Shown here one piece after another: positions 34,981 to 43,301 of a DNA stretch of 64,000 bases; the stretch's first letter is position 1, and the number at the start of each line of letters is the position of its first letter. This DNA is from Comamonas sp. (lineage in GTDB: Bacteria > Pseudomonadota > Gammaproteobacteria > Burkholderiales > Burkholderiaceae_C), in the NCBI RefSeq assembly GCF_009360615.1, contig NZ_SPEY01000040.1:1-64000 (forward strand). Direction: 5' to 3'. The notes beneath the pieces were generated by a model. That model was not told the DNA's origin, ran no database searches, and saw only the letters and a program-made list of their open reading frames with translations. A program made the position numbers and the translations under genes.

Positions 34981-35702
34981 GGCGTACCGTAGGTGCGCCT
35001 TCCAAATATCCCGCTGCCCACGCGCACCATGGTGCTGCCTGCGGCCACGGCAGCTTCCAGATCGCCGGTCATGCCCATCGACAGCGTATCGAAGTGCTCC
35101 AGCCCCGCGAGACCACTGGACTTTATGGCATCAAAAATGGATGCAGCCCTTTTATGGACTGCGCATTGCGCTGCGAAATCAGGAGTATCGTCGGGAATGC
35201 TCATGATGCCGCGCAGGCGCAGATTGGGCAGTTTCACCATGGCTTCGGCCAGCTCCAGCGCTTGCTCGGCCACAACGCCGGACTTGGTGATGCCGCCATC
35301 CACATTGACCTGGATGCAGACATTGAGCCGTGCCATGCCCTGGGGGCGCTGGGCCGAAAGACGCTCGGCGATCTTGAGCCGGTCCACGGTCTGGGCCCAG
35401 TCGAAATTCTCGGCCACCAGCCGGGTCTTGTTGCTCTGGATGGGCCCGATGCAATGCCATTGCAGCGCCTCAGCGCCCTCCAGCTGCATGGCGCGCACTG
35501 CGGCAATCTTCTCCACGGCCTCCTGGATGTAGTTCTCGCCAAAGCTGCGCTGGCCGGCCAGCACCGCCTCGCGCACCGCATCCGCGCCGAAGGTCTTGGA
35601 AACGGCCAGCAGCTGCACCGATGTCACGGGCCGGCCTGCACTGGCGCAAGCGGCTGCCATGCGGGCATGAATCTGCCCCAGATTGTTTTCAATCGTCGTC
35701 AT
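34971..35702 (-). CDS. yggS: YggS-family PLP-binding homeostasis protein
   Basis: A 243-residue protein from ATG 35702. The PLP lysine lies in QLLAVSKTF (about residue 35). Other family marks are FGENYIQEA, WHCIGPIQSNKT, IQVNVDGGITKSG, RGIMSIPD and LSMGMTGDLEAAVAAGSTMVRVGSGIFG. It buffers cellular PLP and affects amino-acid metabolism. The C-terminus (RTYGTPTP) is encoded partly by repeat copy C. It is divergent from pilT with only 37 bp between starts, a neighbourhood common in proteobacteria. Confidence 0.93.
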   Translation of the reverse strand: MTTIENNLGQIHARMAAACASAGRPVTSVQLLAVSKTFGADAVREAVLAGQRSFGENYIQEAVEKIAAVRAMQLEGAEALQWHCIGPIQSNKTRLVAENFDWAQTVDRLKIAERLSAQRPQGMARLNVCIQVNVDGGITKSGVVAEQALELAEAMVKLPNLRLRGIMSIPDDTPDFAAQCAVHKRAASIFDAIKSSGLAGLEHFDTLSMGMTGDLEAAVAAGSTMVRVGSGIFGRRTYGTPTP

Positions 35703-35739
35703 AATTGGCGCCAGAGTACCAAACCAGAGAGGGATCTCC

Positions 35740-36783
35740 GTGGATATCACGCAATTGCTGGCATTCAGTGTCAAGAACAAGGCTTCGGACTTGCATTTGT
35801 CGGCAGGCCTGCCCCCCATGATTCGCGTCCACGGCGATGTGCGTCGCATCAACATCGATCCGCTGGACCACAAGACCGTGCACGCCATGGTCTACGACAT
35901 CATGAGCGATGCCCAGCGCAAACAGTACGAAGAGTTTCTGGAAGTGGACTTTTCGTTCGAAATTGAAGGCCTGGCGCGGTTTCGTGTCAACGCCTTCAAC
36001 CAGAACCGCGGCGCGGCGGCCGTGTTCCGTACCATTCCCAGCAAGATCCTGACGCTGGAGCAGCTCAACGCCCCCAAGATCTTCTCCGACCTGGCACTGA
36101 AGCCGCGCGGCCTGGTGCTGGTGACGGGCCCCACGGGCTCGGGCAAGTCCACCACGCTGGCGGCCATGGTCAACTATCTCAACGAGACCGAGTACGGCCA
36201 CATCCTGACGGTGGAAGACCCCATCGAATTCGTGCACGAGTCCAAGAAATGCCTGATCAACCAGCGCGAAGTCGGCCCCATGACGCTGTCGTTCGCGGCA
36301 GCGCTGAAGTCCGCGCTGCGTGAAGACCCGGACGCGATTCTGGTTGGCGAAATGCGCGACCTGGAAACCATCCGCCTGGCCATGACGGCGGCCGAGACCG
36401 GTCACCTGGTGTTCGGCACGCTGCACACCTCGTCGGCCGCCAAGACCATCGACCGTATCATCGACGTGTTCCCGGCCGAGGAAAAGGAAATGGTGCGCGC
36501 CATGCTCTCAGAGTCGCTGCAGGCCGTGATCTCGCAGACGCTGTGCAAGACCAAGGACGGCCAGGGCCGTGTGGCCGCGCACGAGATCATGCTGGGCACG
36601 CCCGCCATCCGCAATCTGATTCGCGAGGCCAAGGTGGCACAGATGTACTCCACCATCCAGACCAGCCAGAACATGGGCATGCAGACCCTGGACCAGAACC
36701 TGACCGATCTGGTGCGCCGCAACCTCATCAGCCCGGCCGAAGCCCGCAGCAAGGCGAAGATCCCCGAGAATTTTCCTGGATGA
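35740..36783 (+). CDS. pilT: Type IV pilus retraction ATPase PilT
   Basis: A 347-residue hexameric ATPase that depolymerises type IV pili. The start is GTG 35740 (MDITQLLAFSVKNKASDLHL), with GAGAGGGA seven bases upstream; the longer frame from ATG 35683 overlaps yggS. Walker A is GPTGSGKST, followed by the Asp box around EDPIEF, Walker B AILVGEMRD, the His box and the PilT motif AIRNLIREAKVAQM. It acts at the inner face of the inner membrane. pilU follows after a repeat copy. Confidence 0.96.
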   Translation: MDITQLLAFSVKNKASDLHLSAGLPPMIRVHGDVRRINIDPLDHKTVHAMVYDIMSDAQRKQYEEFLEVDFSFEIEGLARFRVNAFNQNRGAAAVFRTIPSKILTLEQLNAPKIFSDLALKPRGLVLVTGPTGSGKSTTLAAMVNYLNETEYGHILTVEDPIEFVHESKKCLINQREVGPMTLSFAAALKSALREDPDAILVGEMRDLETIRLAMTAAETGHLVFGTLHTSSAAKTIDRIIDVFPAEEKEMVRAMLSESLQAVISQTLCKTKDGQGRVAAHEIMLGTPAIRNLIREAKVAQMYSTIQTSQNMGMQTLDQNLTDLVRRNLISPAEARSKAKIPENFPG

Positions 36784-36785
36784 GG

Positions 36786-36872
36786 CTCCCCCTGAGCGGC
36801 GCTGCCGCGTCCCCCTGAGGGGGACAACACCTTCGCAGCGGGGCGGCCCTTGCTCGGTGTTTCTCGTCCGGG
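36786..36872 (-). repeat. Stop-proximal dispersed repeat, copy D (inverted)
   Basis: It starts 2 bp after the pilT stop codon and reads, in gene sense, CTCCCCCTGAGCGGCGCTG, then a perfect hairpin GTCCCCCTGAGGGGGAC, then GGGGCGGCCCTTGCTCGGTGT. The minus strand thus begins ACACCGAGCAAGGGCC as in copies A and B. It separates pilT from pilU and could uncouple their expression. Confidence 0.75.
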
Positions 36873-36924
36873 CCGCGCAAGTTTTGAGAGTGGCTGTGCA
36901 ACGGCCACGGCACAAGGAGTGATC

Positions 36925-38061
36925 ATGGAACGCGATCAGGCCAGTAAATTCATCAACGATCTGCTGCGGCTCATGGTCAGCCGCAACGGCAGCGACCTGT
37001 TCATCACGGCGGATTTTCCGCCCGCGATCAAGATTGACGGCAAGGTCACCAAGGTCTCGCCACAGCCGCTGAGCCCGCTGCATACGCTGGCCCTGGCACG
37101 CTCCATCATGAACGACAGGCAGGTGGCTGAATTCGAGCACACCAAGGAGTGCAACTTCGCCATCTCGCCGGCCGGCGTGGGGCGCTTCCGCGTCAATGCC
37201 TTCATGCAGCAGGGCAAGGTCGGCATGGTGCTGCGCACCATTCCCACCACCCTGCCCACGATTGACGGCCTGGGCGTGCCGCAGGTACTCAAGGAAGTGA
37301 CCATGACCAAGCGCGGCCTGTGCATTCTGGTCGGCGCGACGGGTTCGGGCAAGTCCACCACGCTGGCAGCCATGGTGGACTGGCGCAATGAAAATTCCTT
37401 CGGCCACATCATCACGGTGGAAGACCCCGTGGAGTTCGTGCATCCGCACAAGAACTGCGTGGTCACGCAGCGCGAGGTGGGACTGGATACGGACAGCTGG
37501 GAGGCCGCCCTCAAGAACACGCTGCGCCAGGCACCCGATGTGATTCTGATGGGTGAAATCCGCGATCGCGAAACCATGGAGCACGCGATTGCCTTTTCGG
37601 AAACCGGTCACCTGTGCCTGGCCACGCTGCATGCGAACAATGCCAACCAGGCGCTGGATCGCATCGTGAACTTCTTCCCCGAAGAGCGCCGCCCGCAGTT
37701 GCTGATGGATGTATCGCTGAACCTGCGGGCCATCATCTCCCAGCGTCTGATTCCCAAGCAGGACAGCAAGGGCCGTGTCGCCGCCATCGAAATCATGCTC
37801 AACTCTCCGCTGATTGCCGACCTGATCTTCAAGGGTGAGGTCGTCGAGATCAAGGAGATCATGAAGAAAAGCCGCAATATCGGCATGCAGACCTTTGACC
37901 AGGCGCTGTTCGACCTGTTCGAATCCAATCTCATCACCTATGAGGATGCGCTGCGCAATGCAGACTCGGTCAACGACCTGCGTCTGCAGATCAAGCTCAA
38001 CAGCCAGCGCGCCCGGACTCTGGATCTGGCGGCCGGCACCGAACACCTGACTATCGTCTAG
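36925..38061 (+). CDS. pilU: Type IV pilus retraction ATPase PilU
   Basis: A 378-residue PilT paralogue from ATG 36925, with AAGGAGT upstream. Walker A is VGATGSGKSTTLAAMVDWRN, the Asp box EDPVEFVHPHKNCVVTQREVG, Walker B DVILMGEIRDRE and the His box LATLHANNANQ. PilU assists PilT in high-force retraction and needs PilT to function. The C-terminal tail after the PilT-like core is typical of PilU. The gene is 141 bp after pilT. Confidence 0.95.
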   Translation: MERDQASKFINDLLRLMVSRNGSDLFITADFPPAIKIDGKVTKVSPQPLSPLHTLALARSIMNDRQVAEFEHTKECNFAISPAGVGRFRVNAFMQQGKVGMVLRTIPTTLPTIDGLGVPQVLKEVTMTKRGLCILVGATGSGKSTTLAAMVDWRNENSFGHIITVEDPVEFVHPHKNCVVTQREVGLDTDSWEAALKNTLRQAPDVILMGEIRDRETMEHAIAFSETGHLCLATLHANNANQALDRIVNFFPEERRPQLLMDVSLNLRAIISQRLIPKQDSKGRVAAIEIMLNSPLIADLIFKGEVVEIKEIMKKSRNIGMQTFDQALFDLFESNLITYEDALRNADSVNDLRLQIKLNSQRARTLDLAAGTEHLTIV

Positions 38062-38194
38062 CTGTCAGGGCACCGATACGCCCTCCCACGCAAGGGCGGC
38101 TGTCGTGCTGCGGACGGGCCGGCGCCGTCAGCCAGGGCCCTCACTGCGGCGCTACCATGATCGAACTGTTCCGCACCAAGTCTTAGAGGATTCC

Positions 38195-39106
38195 ATGAGC
38201 ACAGCCATCATCGCCTCCCGCAGCTACGCCCCCTGCACTTCCACGCCTGTGGCCTTTCTGGGCCTGGGTGTCATGGGCGCCCCCATGGCCGGGCACCTGG
38301 CGGCCGCAGGCCACCAGGTCGCGGTCTACAACCGAACGACCGCCAAGGCCGAAGCCTGGGTCGAGGCGTTCCCCGGCGGCCGGCTCGGGGCCACGCCGCG
38401 TGAGGCCGTCAAGGGCGCGCGCATAATCTTCTGCTGCGTGGGCAACGATGACGACCTGCGCTCGATTGCACTGGGAGACGACGGTGCTTTTGCCGGGATG
38501 GAGCCCGGAGCCATCTTCGTCGATCACACCACGGCATCGGCCCAGGTGGCGCGCGAGTTGTATGCCGAGGCCCGCCAGCGCGGCCTGCACTTCATGGATG
38601 CCCCGGTGTCCGGGGGCCAGGCCGGCGCGGTCAACGGCCAGCTCACCGTCATGTGTGGAGGCGATCAGGAGGTATTCGACCAGGTTGCCCCGGTGGCAGA
38701 AGCCTTCTCGCGCGCTTTTACCCATATGGGCGCCTGCGGCAGCGGCCAGTTGACCAAGATGGTCAATCAGATCTGCGTGGCCAGCGTGGTGCAAGGCCTG
38801 TCCGAAGCCATCGCCTTTGGTCTGCGTGCAGATCTGGATGTGGACAAGGTCCTCGACGTCATCGGCAAGGGGGCGGCCCAGAGCTGGCAGATGGACAATC
38901 GCGGCAAGACCATGGCCGTGGGGAAGTTCGACTTCGGCTTTGCCGTGGACTGGATGCGCAAGGATCTGGGCCTGGTGCTGGCCGAGGCCCAGCGCAACGG
39001 TGCGCGTCTGCCGGTCACCGCGCTGGTGGACCAGTTCTATGCCGACGTACAGGCCATGGGCGGCAATCGCTGGGATACCTCCAGCCTGATCCAGCGTCTG
39101 CGCTGA
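38195..39106 (+). CDS. Beta-hydroxyacid dehydrogenase (3-hydroxyisobutyrate dehydrogenase family)
   Basis: A 303-residue NAD(P)-dependent oxidoreductase from ATG 38195, with AGAGGA upstream. The Rossmann start is FLGLGVMGAPMAGHLAAAGH, the substrate loop DAPVSGGQAGAVNGQL, and the catalytic lysine K188 lies in GSGQLTKMVNQ. Family members act on 3-hydroxyisobutyrate, tartronate semialdehyde, glyoxylate or succinic semialdehyde; the segment FDFGFAVDWMRKDLGL does not decide between them. The N-terminus has about 15 extra residues before the first strand. Confidence 0.85.
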   Translation: MSTAIIASRSYAPCTSTPVAFLGLGVMGAPMAGHLAAAGHQVAVYNRTTAKAEAWVEAFPGGRLGATPREAVKGARIIFCCVGNDDDLRSIALGDDGAFAGMEPGAIFVDHTTASAQVARELYAEARQRGLHFMDAPVSGGQAGAVNGQLTVMCGGDQEVFDQVAPVAEAFSRAFTHMGACGSGQLTKMVNQICVASVVQGLSEAIAFGLRADLDVDKVLDVIGKGAAQSWQMDNRGKTMAVGKFDFGFAVDWMRKDLGLVLAEAQRNGARLPVTALVDQFYADVQAMGGNRWDTSSLIQRLR

Positions 39107-39124
39107 ACGCCGGCCCCATGCAGA

Positions 39125-39146
39125 AAGCCGGACGCGAGTGCGGCTT
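39125..39146. terminator. Possible bidirectional terminator between convergent genes
   Basis: AAGCCG at 39125-39130 and CGGCTT at 39141-39146 form a 6-bp stem in the 61-bp gap between the convergent dehydrogenase and dolP genes. The T-runs on either side are short, so this is weak. Confidence 0.35.
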
Positions 39147-39167
39147 GTCTTGGCCTGTGAAGCCGCT

Positions 39168-39821
39168 TCAGTTCATGCTGGAGCGGTCTTCGACCAACGG
39201 CGCAGCCCTGGATGTGGACGCGGCCAGTTCCTCTTCGGAGATGACGTCGAACAGCCTCACCACCTTGCTCACATCATTGACGCCACGGGCGATCTCGGCC
39301 GCGCGCTTGGATTCGCGCGGCGTGACGATGCCCATCAGATAGACCACGTTGTTCTCGGTCACGACCTTGATGGCCGAGGACGAAATATCCTTGGCATTGA
39401 CGAGGCTGGCCTTGACCTTGGTCGTGATCAGGGAGTCCTGGGAGCGCTGACCCAGCGTCGCCGTGAAAGGAACGACCTCGATCTCGTTATAGACCTCGCG
39501 CACGGTGGCCTGCTCGCGCACCAGCTTCTCGATGGTCGCCTTGTCCGTCGCATTGCCGGCCTGGCCGGTCAGCAGCACCACGCGGTTGTAGCTGGTGGCG
39601 CTGACGCGGGCCTTATCGCCCATCACCTCGCTGATGCGATTGCCGGCACGCAGCTCGATGCCCTGGTCCTCAACCTGTGTGCCGGTGGTGCGTCTGTCCA
39701 CGGCCGACATGCCCGCCACGGCGGCACCGCCGCCCACCAGAGCCACGCAACCGCTCAAGGCGCCACCCAGAGCGGCAACGGTCAGGGCCGCACATGCAAC
39801 ACGGGTCCACTTCAACTTCAT
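39168..39821 (-). CDS. dolP: Dual BON-domain outer-membrane lipoprotein DolP
   Basis: A 217-residue lipoprotein. The signal sequence ends in lipobox ALSGC with lipidated C25, followed by a Gly/Ala-rich spacer. Two BON domains are visible (about residues 45-115, with VSATSYNRVVLLTGQAGN, and about 125-195, with KVVTENNVVYLMGIVTPRE). DolP (formerly YraP) helps maintain outer-membrane integrity and BAM function. Its start overlaps the diaA stop by 4 bp (ATGA), so translation is coupled. The order yraN-diaA-dolP next to rsmI matches E. coli. Confidence 0.92.
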   Translation of the reverse strand: MKLKWTRVACAALTVAALGGALSGCVALVGGGAAVAGMSAVDRRTTGTQVEDQGIELRAGNRISEVMGDKARVSATSYNRVVLLTGQAGNATDKATIEKLVREQATVREVYNEIEVVPFTATLGQRSQDSLITTKVKASLVNAKDISSSAIKVVTENNVVYLMGIVTPRESKRAAEIARGVNDVSKVVRLFDVISEEELAASTSRAAPLVEDRSSMN

Positions 39822-40426
39822 AGAGGCATCTCCTGGTCACCAAGCAGTTGAGAGTCCACACCGTCGGCCAGACAGTGCAGGATCAAGGTATGGGTTTCTC
39901 GGACACGCGCCGCACGGTCGTGGGGCACGCAGATCAGTACATCGGTCTCGCGCACGGCGGTAGCCAGATTGCCGCCGGTGCGGCCTGTCAGCACCACGGC
40001 CATCATGTCGCGCTCGTGGGCGGCTTCCAGGGCCTCCAGAACGGCCATGTCGTTGCCGGTCACCGATATGAGCAGCAGCAGGTCGCCGGGCTGGCCCAGC
40101 GCCCGCACCTGACGCGCCAGGTACTGGCTGGCATTGCCGCCCGAGCCCGTGGCGCCCACGCTGCCCAGCAGGCCTCCGTCGGAAGTCAGGGCCACGGCCG
40201 CCAGCTCGGGACGGTCGCGCTCGAACCCTGTCACGCACAGGGAGGCAAATAACTGGGCATCGCTGGCCGAAACACCCGTACCGCAGGCCAGTACCTTGCC
40301 GCCGCCCGTCACGCAGGCCAGCAGGGCCTGTACGGCGGAAGCAATGGGTTGGCTCAGCGCCTGGGCGGCCTGGTACTTCAGGTCGGCACTGTCGATGAAA
40401 TGCTGTTGAATTCGTTGCTCTAGCAT
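39818..40426 (-). CDS. diaA: SIS-domain protein DiaA/GmhA-like
   Basis: A 202-residue SIS-domain protein. Marks are GGGKVLACGTGVSASDAQLFA, LISVTGNDMAVLEAL and a C-terminal LILHCLADGVDSQLLG. In E. coli DiaA is a DnaA-binding initiation factor; the closely related GmhA is sedoheptulose-7-phosphate isomerase. The gene neighbourhood (rsmI, yraN, dolP) favours DiaA. CGTGVSAS replaces the usual CGNGGSA of this loop. Confidence 0.88.
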   Translation of the reverse strand: MLEQRIQQHFIDSADLKYQAAQALSQPIASAVQALLACVTGGGKVLACGTGVSASDAQLFASLCVTGFERDRPELAAVALTSDGGLLGSVGATGSGGNASQYLARQVRALGQPGDLLLLISVTGNDMAVLEALEAAHERDMMAVVLTGRTGGNLATAVRETDVLICVPHDRAARVRETHTLILHCLADGVDSQLLGDQEMPL

Positions 40427-40515
40427 GGAGGCCCGATGATACCCGCCACCTGTTATCTCTTTGGTAGCAAACCGTTATTTGCGCATCAGTGTTGCGCACA
40501 ACCATGACGCGGCGA

Positions 40516-40917
40516 CTAAAGTGCCTCGAATGCCGCTTGGAGCCACTCGATGCGCATCTGGTTCCCGGAGCTGTCGACCAGCACCACATCAAAGCGGCAT
40601 GGCGGCGCTGCCGCAAGCCTCATCAGATAGTATCTGGCGGCCAGCACAATGCGCTGCTGCTTGAGGCGGCCGATGCTGCCGCCGGCACCGCCGAAGCGCT
40701 CGGTGTTGCGGCTGCGGACTTCGACGAACACCAAAGACCCGTCGCGGTCACGCAGGATCAGGTCGATTTCGCCGCCACCACGGCCTGGCGTCCGATAATT
40801 GCGCTCGACAAGCTTCAGGCCCCGCGCCTGCAGATGGGCCAACGCCGCATCCTCGGCCTGTTGCCCGCGTGCGGTGGTGCTTTGCGCCGGCTTGGGCCGC
40901 CTTCCAAGGAAATCCAT
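40516..40917 (-). CDS. yraN: YraN family (UPF0102) nuclease-like protein
   Basis: A 133-residue protein with a restriction-endonuclease-like fold: RGQQAEDAALAHLQARGLKL, ERNYRTPGRGGGEIDLILRD, LVFVEVRSR. The GEIDLI and VFVEVR strands carry the conserved D and ExR residues. The physiological role is not settled. Its start codon overlaps, on the opposite strand, the TTG start of rsmI by one base. It is 89 bp upstream of diaA. Confidence 0.9.
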   Translation of the reverse strand: MDFLGRRPKPAQSTTARGQQAEDAALAHLQARGLKLVERNYRTPGRGGGEIDLILRDRDGSLVFVEVRSRNTERFGGAGGSIGRLKQQRIVLAARYYLMRLAAAPPCRFDVVLVDSSGNQMRIEWLQAAFEAL

Positions 40918-41840
40918 TGACTACCTCTTTCGCCTCTGCACTGACTGCCGCACATGACGCGGCCGCTTCCCAGCATTATCCGCAGGGAGCCCTGTATGTG
41001 GTGGCGACGCCGATCGGCAATCTGGCCGACATCAGCCTGCGCTCGCTGCATGTGCTGCAGATCGTGGACTGCATCGCCTGCGAAGACACGCGTCACACCC
41101 AGGGCCTGCTGCGCAGCTACGGACTGGAGCGCCCCGGCAGCCAGTTGCTGGCCGTGCACCAGCACAACGAGGCAGAAGCCGCCCAGCAGGTGATCGAGCG
41201 GCTGCAGCAAGGCCAGCGCATCGCCTATGTCAGCGATGCAGGCACACCCGGCGTCAGCGACCCCGGCGCGCGCCTGTGTGCGGCCCTGCAGACCGTGGGT
41301 CTGCGCTGCATTCCCCTGCCCGGCGCCAGCAGCGTGACGTCGGCCATCAGCGTCGCCGGTGCCGTCACGCCGGCCCAGGGAGAAAGCGGCTTCGTGTTTG
41401 CCGGCTTCCTGCCCACCAAGAATGCAGAGAGGCTGGCCGCCGTGCAGAAGCTGGCTGGCCAGCCGCGTTGCACCGTGCTGCTGGAAGCCCCGCACCGCAT
41501 CATCGAGCTGGCCCAGGCGCTGGCCCTGCTGGGCGAACGTCGCGTCACGCTGGCACGCGAGATCACCAAGCAGTTCGAAGACATCGCCAGCATGCCGGCC
41601 CATGAGCTGGCGGCCTGGCTGCAGGCCTCGCCGCAGCGTGTGAAGGGCGAATTCGCCATCGTGCTGCACCCCGTGACGGTGCAGCAGGAGTCGGGCGAGG
41701 CCGAACGCGTGCTCAAGCTGCTGCTGGCCGAGCTGCCCACCAAGACGGCCGTGAAGCTGGCCGCCGAAATCACGGGCAGCAGCCGCAATACGCTCTACGA
41801 CCGGGCGCTGGAACTCAAGCGGGCCGCCGAACAGGAATAG
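40917..41840 (+). CDS. rsmI: 16S rRNA 2'-O-methyltransferase RsmI
   Basis: A 307-residue SAM-dependent enzyme that methylates the ribose of C1402 in 16S rRNA. Motifs: ALYVVATPIGNLADISLRSL, CEDTRHTQGLL, AYVSDAGTPGVSDPG, PLPGASSVTSA and GFLPTK. I choose TTG 40917, because AAGGA lies six bases upstream and the resulting N-terminus fits the family. ATG 40869 would place 16 extra codons inside yraN. Promoters of both divergent genes must lie inside each other's coding sequence. Confidence 0.92.
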   Translation: MTTSFASALTAAHDAAASQHYPQGALYVVATPIGNLADISLRSLHVLQIVDCIACEDTRHTQGLLRSYGLERPGSQLLAVHQHNEAEAAQQVIERLQQGQRIAYVSDAGTPGVSDPGARLCAALQTVGLRCIPLPGASSVTSAISVAGAVTPAQGESGFVFAGFLPTKNAERLAAVQKLAGQPRCTVLLEAPHRIIELAQALALLGERRVTLAREITKQFEDIASMPAHELAAWLQASPQRVKGEFAIVLHPVTVQQESGEAERVLKLLLAELPTKTAVKLAAEITGSSRNTLYDRALELKRAAEQE

Positions 41841-41871
41841 GAACGCCAGCCGCAACGGTACAAACCAGACC

Positions 41872-41932
41872 ACCCCGCCACGGGCCGCCCTCGCCTTGGG
41901 GAAAGCCGCGTGGCGGCTTCGAGGGCTTCAAG
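41872..41932 (+). repeat. Stop-proximal dispersed repeat, copy E (degenerate)
   Basis: Keeps CGGGCCGCC near the left end and GGGGAAAGCCGCGTGGCGGCTT, which matches GGGGAAGCCGCGTGGCGGCT of copy C. The central block is lost. It ends at the stop codon of the Hsp70-like gene (41934-41936). Confidence 0.5.
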
Positions 41933-41933
41933 C

Positions 41934-43184
41934 TCAGGCATAGGCCAGACCGGTCGCCACGCCACCAAACAGGTCGCCTTCGACCTGCGGCACATCCGGA
42001 AAGGCGGTTCCCAGCGCATCGCGCAGGGTCCGCAGGGCCGACGAGCCGCCGGTCAGATAGATGGCATCCGGCACCGCCACGCCGGCCTGCCGCACACAAT
42101 CCTGCGCACATTCGACCACCTGCAGCAGCAAGGCCTGCAACTGCTCCTGCAGAACCTCTGGAGAAATGAACGCGGGCAGATCCTTCTCCAGCCAGTCCAG
42201 AGCGATGGCCGAAGCCGCATGACCTTGAGAAGCGGCAATCTTGGCCTGTTCCACCGCATCGGCCAGACGATGGCCTTCGCGCCAATCCAGCACCTTCATC
42301 AGGCGCTGGTGCAGTTGCGGATCGCTGTAATCACTCCTGAGGCCGCGCGCCGCAGCCAGGGCCTTGGCGGTGTAGAGCCACTGGATCAGATGCCAGGTGG
42401 AGAGATCGAAGAACACGCTGCTGGGCACCTCGCGCCCACTGGGGCCGATGTGCTTGTAGCCCAGCAGCGGCATGACCTGCGCCACATTGAGGCGATGGTC
42501 GAAATCCGTCCCTCCGATATGTATGCCGGTGGTGGCCAGAATATCCCGGCTACGGTCGGCATGCCCCGCCTGCTGCGGACCCAGACGCACGACCGTGAAG
42601 TCCGAGGTGCCACCACCGATATCGACCACCAGCACCAGTTGCTCCTCGCTCAGGCGCTGCTCGTAGTCGAGCGCCGCCGCAATCGGCTCCAGCTGAAAGC
42701 TGACTTCACCCAGGCCGGCGGCGCGCGCCGCTGCGGCCAGCGCATCCTGCGCCTGGCGGTCCCGCTGCGGGTGCTCGTCGACAAAATGCACGGGACGCCC
42801 CAGCACGACACGCTCGGGCAGACGGCCGTCCAGCGCCCGGCGGGCCTGATCGGCCACCCGCTTGAGGAAGATCGCGATGATGTCCTGGTAGCTGACCAGC
42901 TGATCATGCACCGCAGTCTTTTCCAGCAACAGACTGCTGCCCAGCAGGCTCTTGAGGGAACGCATCAGACGCCCCTCTTCACCCGCCAGATACTGCTGCA
43001 TGGCATCGCGGCCGAAATGCGTGCTGTGCTCCTCGGCATTGAAGAACAGAGCCGTGGGCATGCCGGTGGCGGTGCCTTCCAGTGCCAGCAGACGCGCGAC
43101 CTTGCCAGGCAGGCGATAGGCAGCAGCAGAGTTGGAGGTTCCGAAATCGATGTCCAGAGTGGCAGGCGTGAGAGCTGTGGTCAT
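41934..43184 (-). CDS. Hsp70-family protein, YegD-like
   Basis: A 416-residue actin/Hsp70-fold ATPase from ATG 43184. The phosphate loops are LDIDFGTSNSAAAYRL and VLVVDIGGGTSDFTVVRL; the adenosine loop is YLTGGSSALRTLRDAL. It is much shorter than DnaK and lacks most of the substrate-binding domain, like YegD. A chaperone role is possible but unproven. Convergent with rsmI across a degenerate repeat copy. Confidence 0.85.
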   Translation of the reverse strand: MTTALTPATLDIDFGTSNSAAAYRLPGKVARLLALEGTATGMPTALFFNAEEHSTHFGRDAMQQYLAGEEGRLMRSLKSLLGSSLLLEKTAVHDQLVSYQDIIAIFLKRVADQARRALDGRLPERVVLGRPVHFVDEHPQRDRQAQDALAAAARAAGLGEVSFQLEPIAAALDYEQRLSEEQLVLVVDIGGGTSDFTVVRLGPQQAGHADRSRDILATTGIHIGGTDFDHRLNVAQVMPLLGYKHIGPSGREVPSSVFFDLSTWHLIQWLYTAKALAAARGLRSDYSDPQLHQRLMKVLDWREGHRLADAVEQAKIAASQGHAASAIALDWLEKDLPAFISPEVLQEQLQALLLQVVECAQDCVRQAGVAVPDAIYLTGGSSALRTLRDALGTAFPDVPQVEGDLFGGVATGLAYA

Positions 43185-43232
43185 GAAAGGCGGCGCTGCG
43201 CCGCGTCCCCCCGCAAAGGCTGACGCGGCCGC

Positions 43233-43257
43233 AACGAAAACGCCCACCGAAGTGGGC
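43233..43257 (-). terminator. Rho-independent terminator with UUCG loop, after the VOC gene
   Basis: GCCCAC at 43242-43247 and GTGGGC at 43252-43257. On the minus strand the loop reads TTCG, a stable tetraloop, and the stem is followed by GTTTTCGTT. It lies 45 bp after the VOC-family stop codon and before the Hsp70-like gene. Confidence 0.7.
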
Positions 43258-43301
43258 ATGGGTGTCAGCGGGGGCGCTATTCTAGCGCCCTGTCATTGGG
43301 C

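Noticed and set aside
35683..35739. Longer PilT start at ATG 35683
   Set aside because: It would overlap the divergent yggS start and adds residues absent from PilT proteins; GTG 35740 has a good ribosome site and gives the standard N-terminus.
43185..43232. Possible seventh copy of the stop-proximal repeat
   Set aside because: GGCGGCGCTGCGCCGCGTCCCCC resembles part of copy D, but it lies beside a start codon instead of a stop codon and lacks the other blocks.
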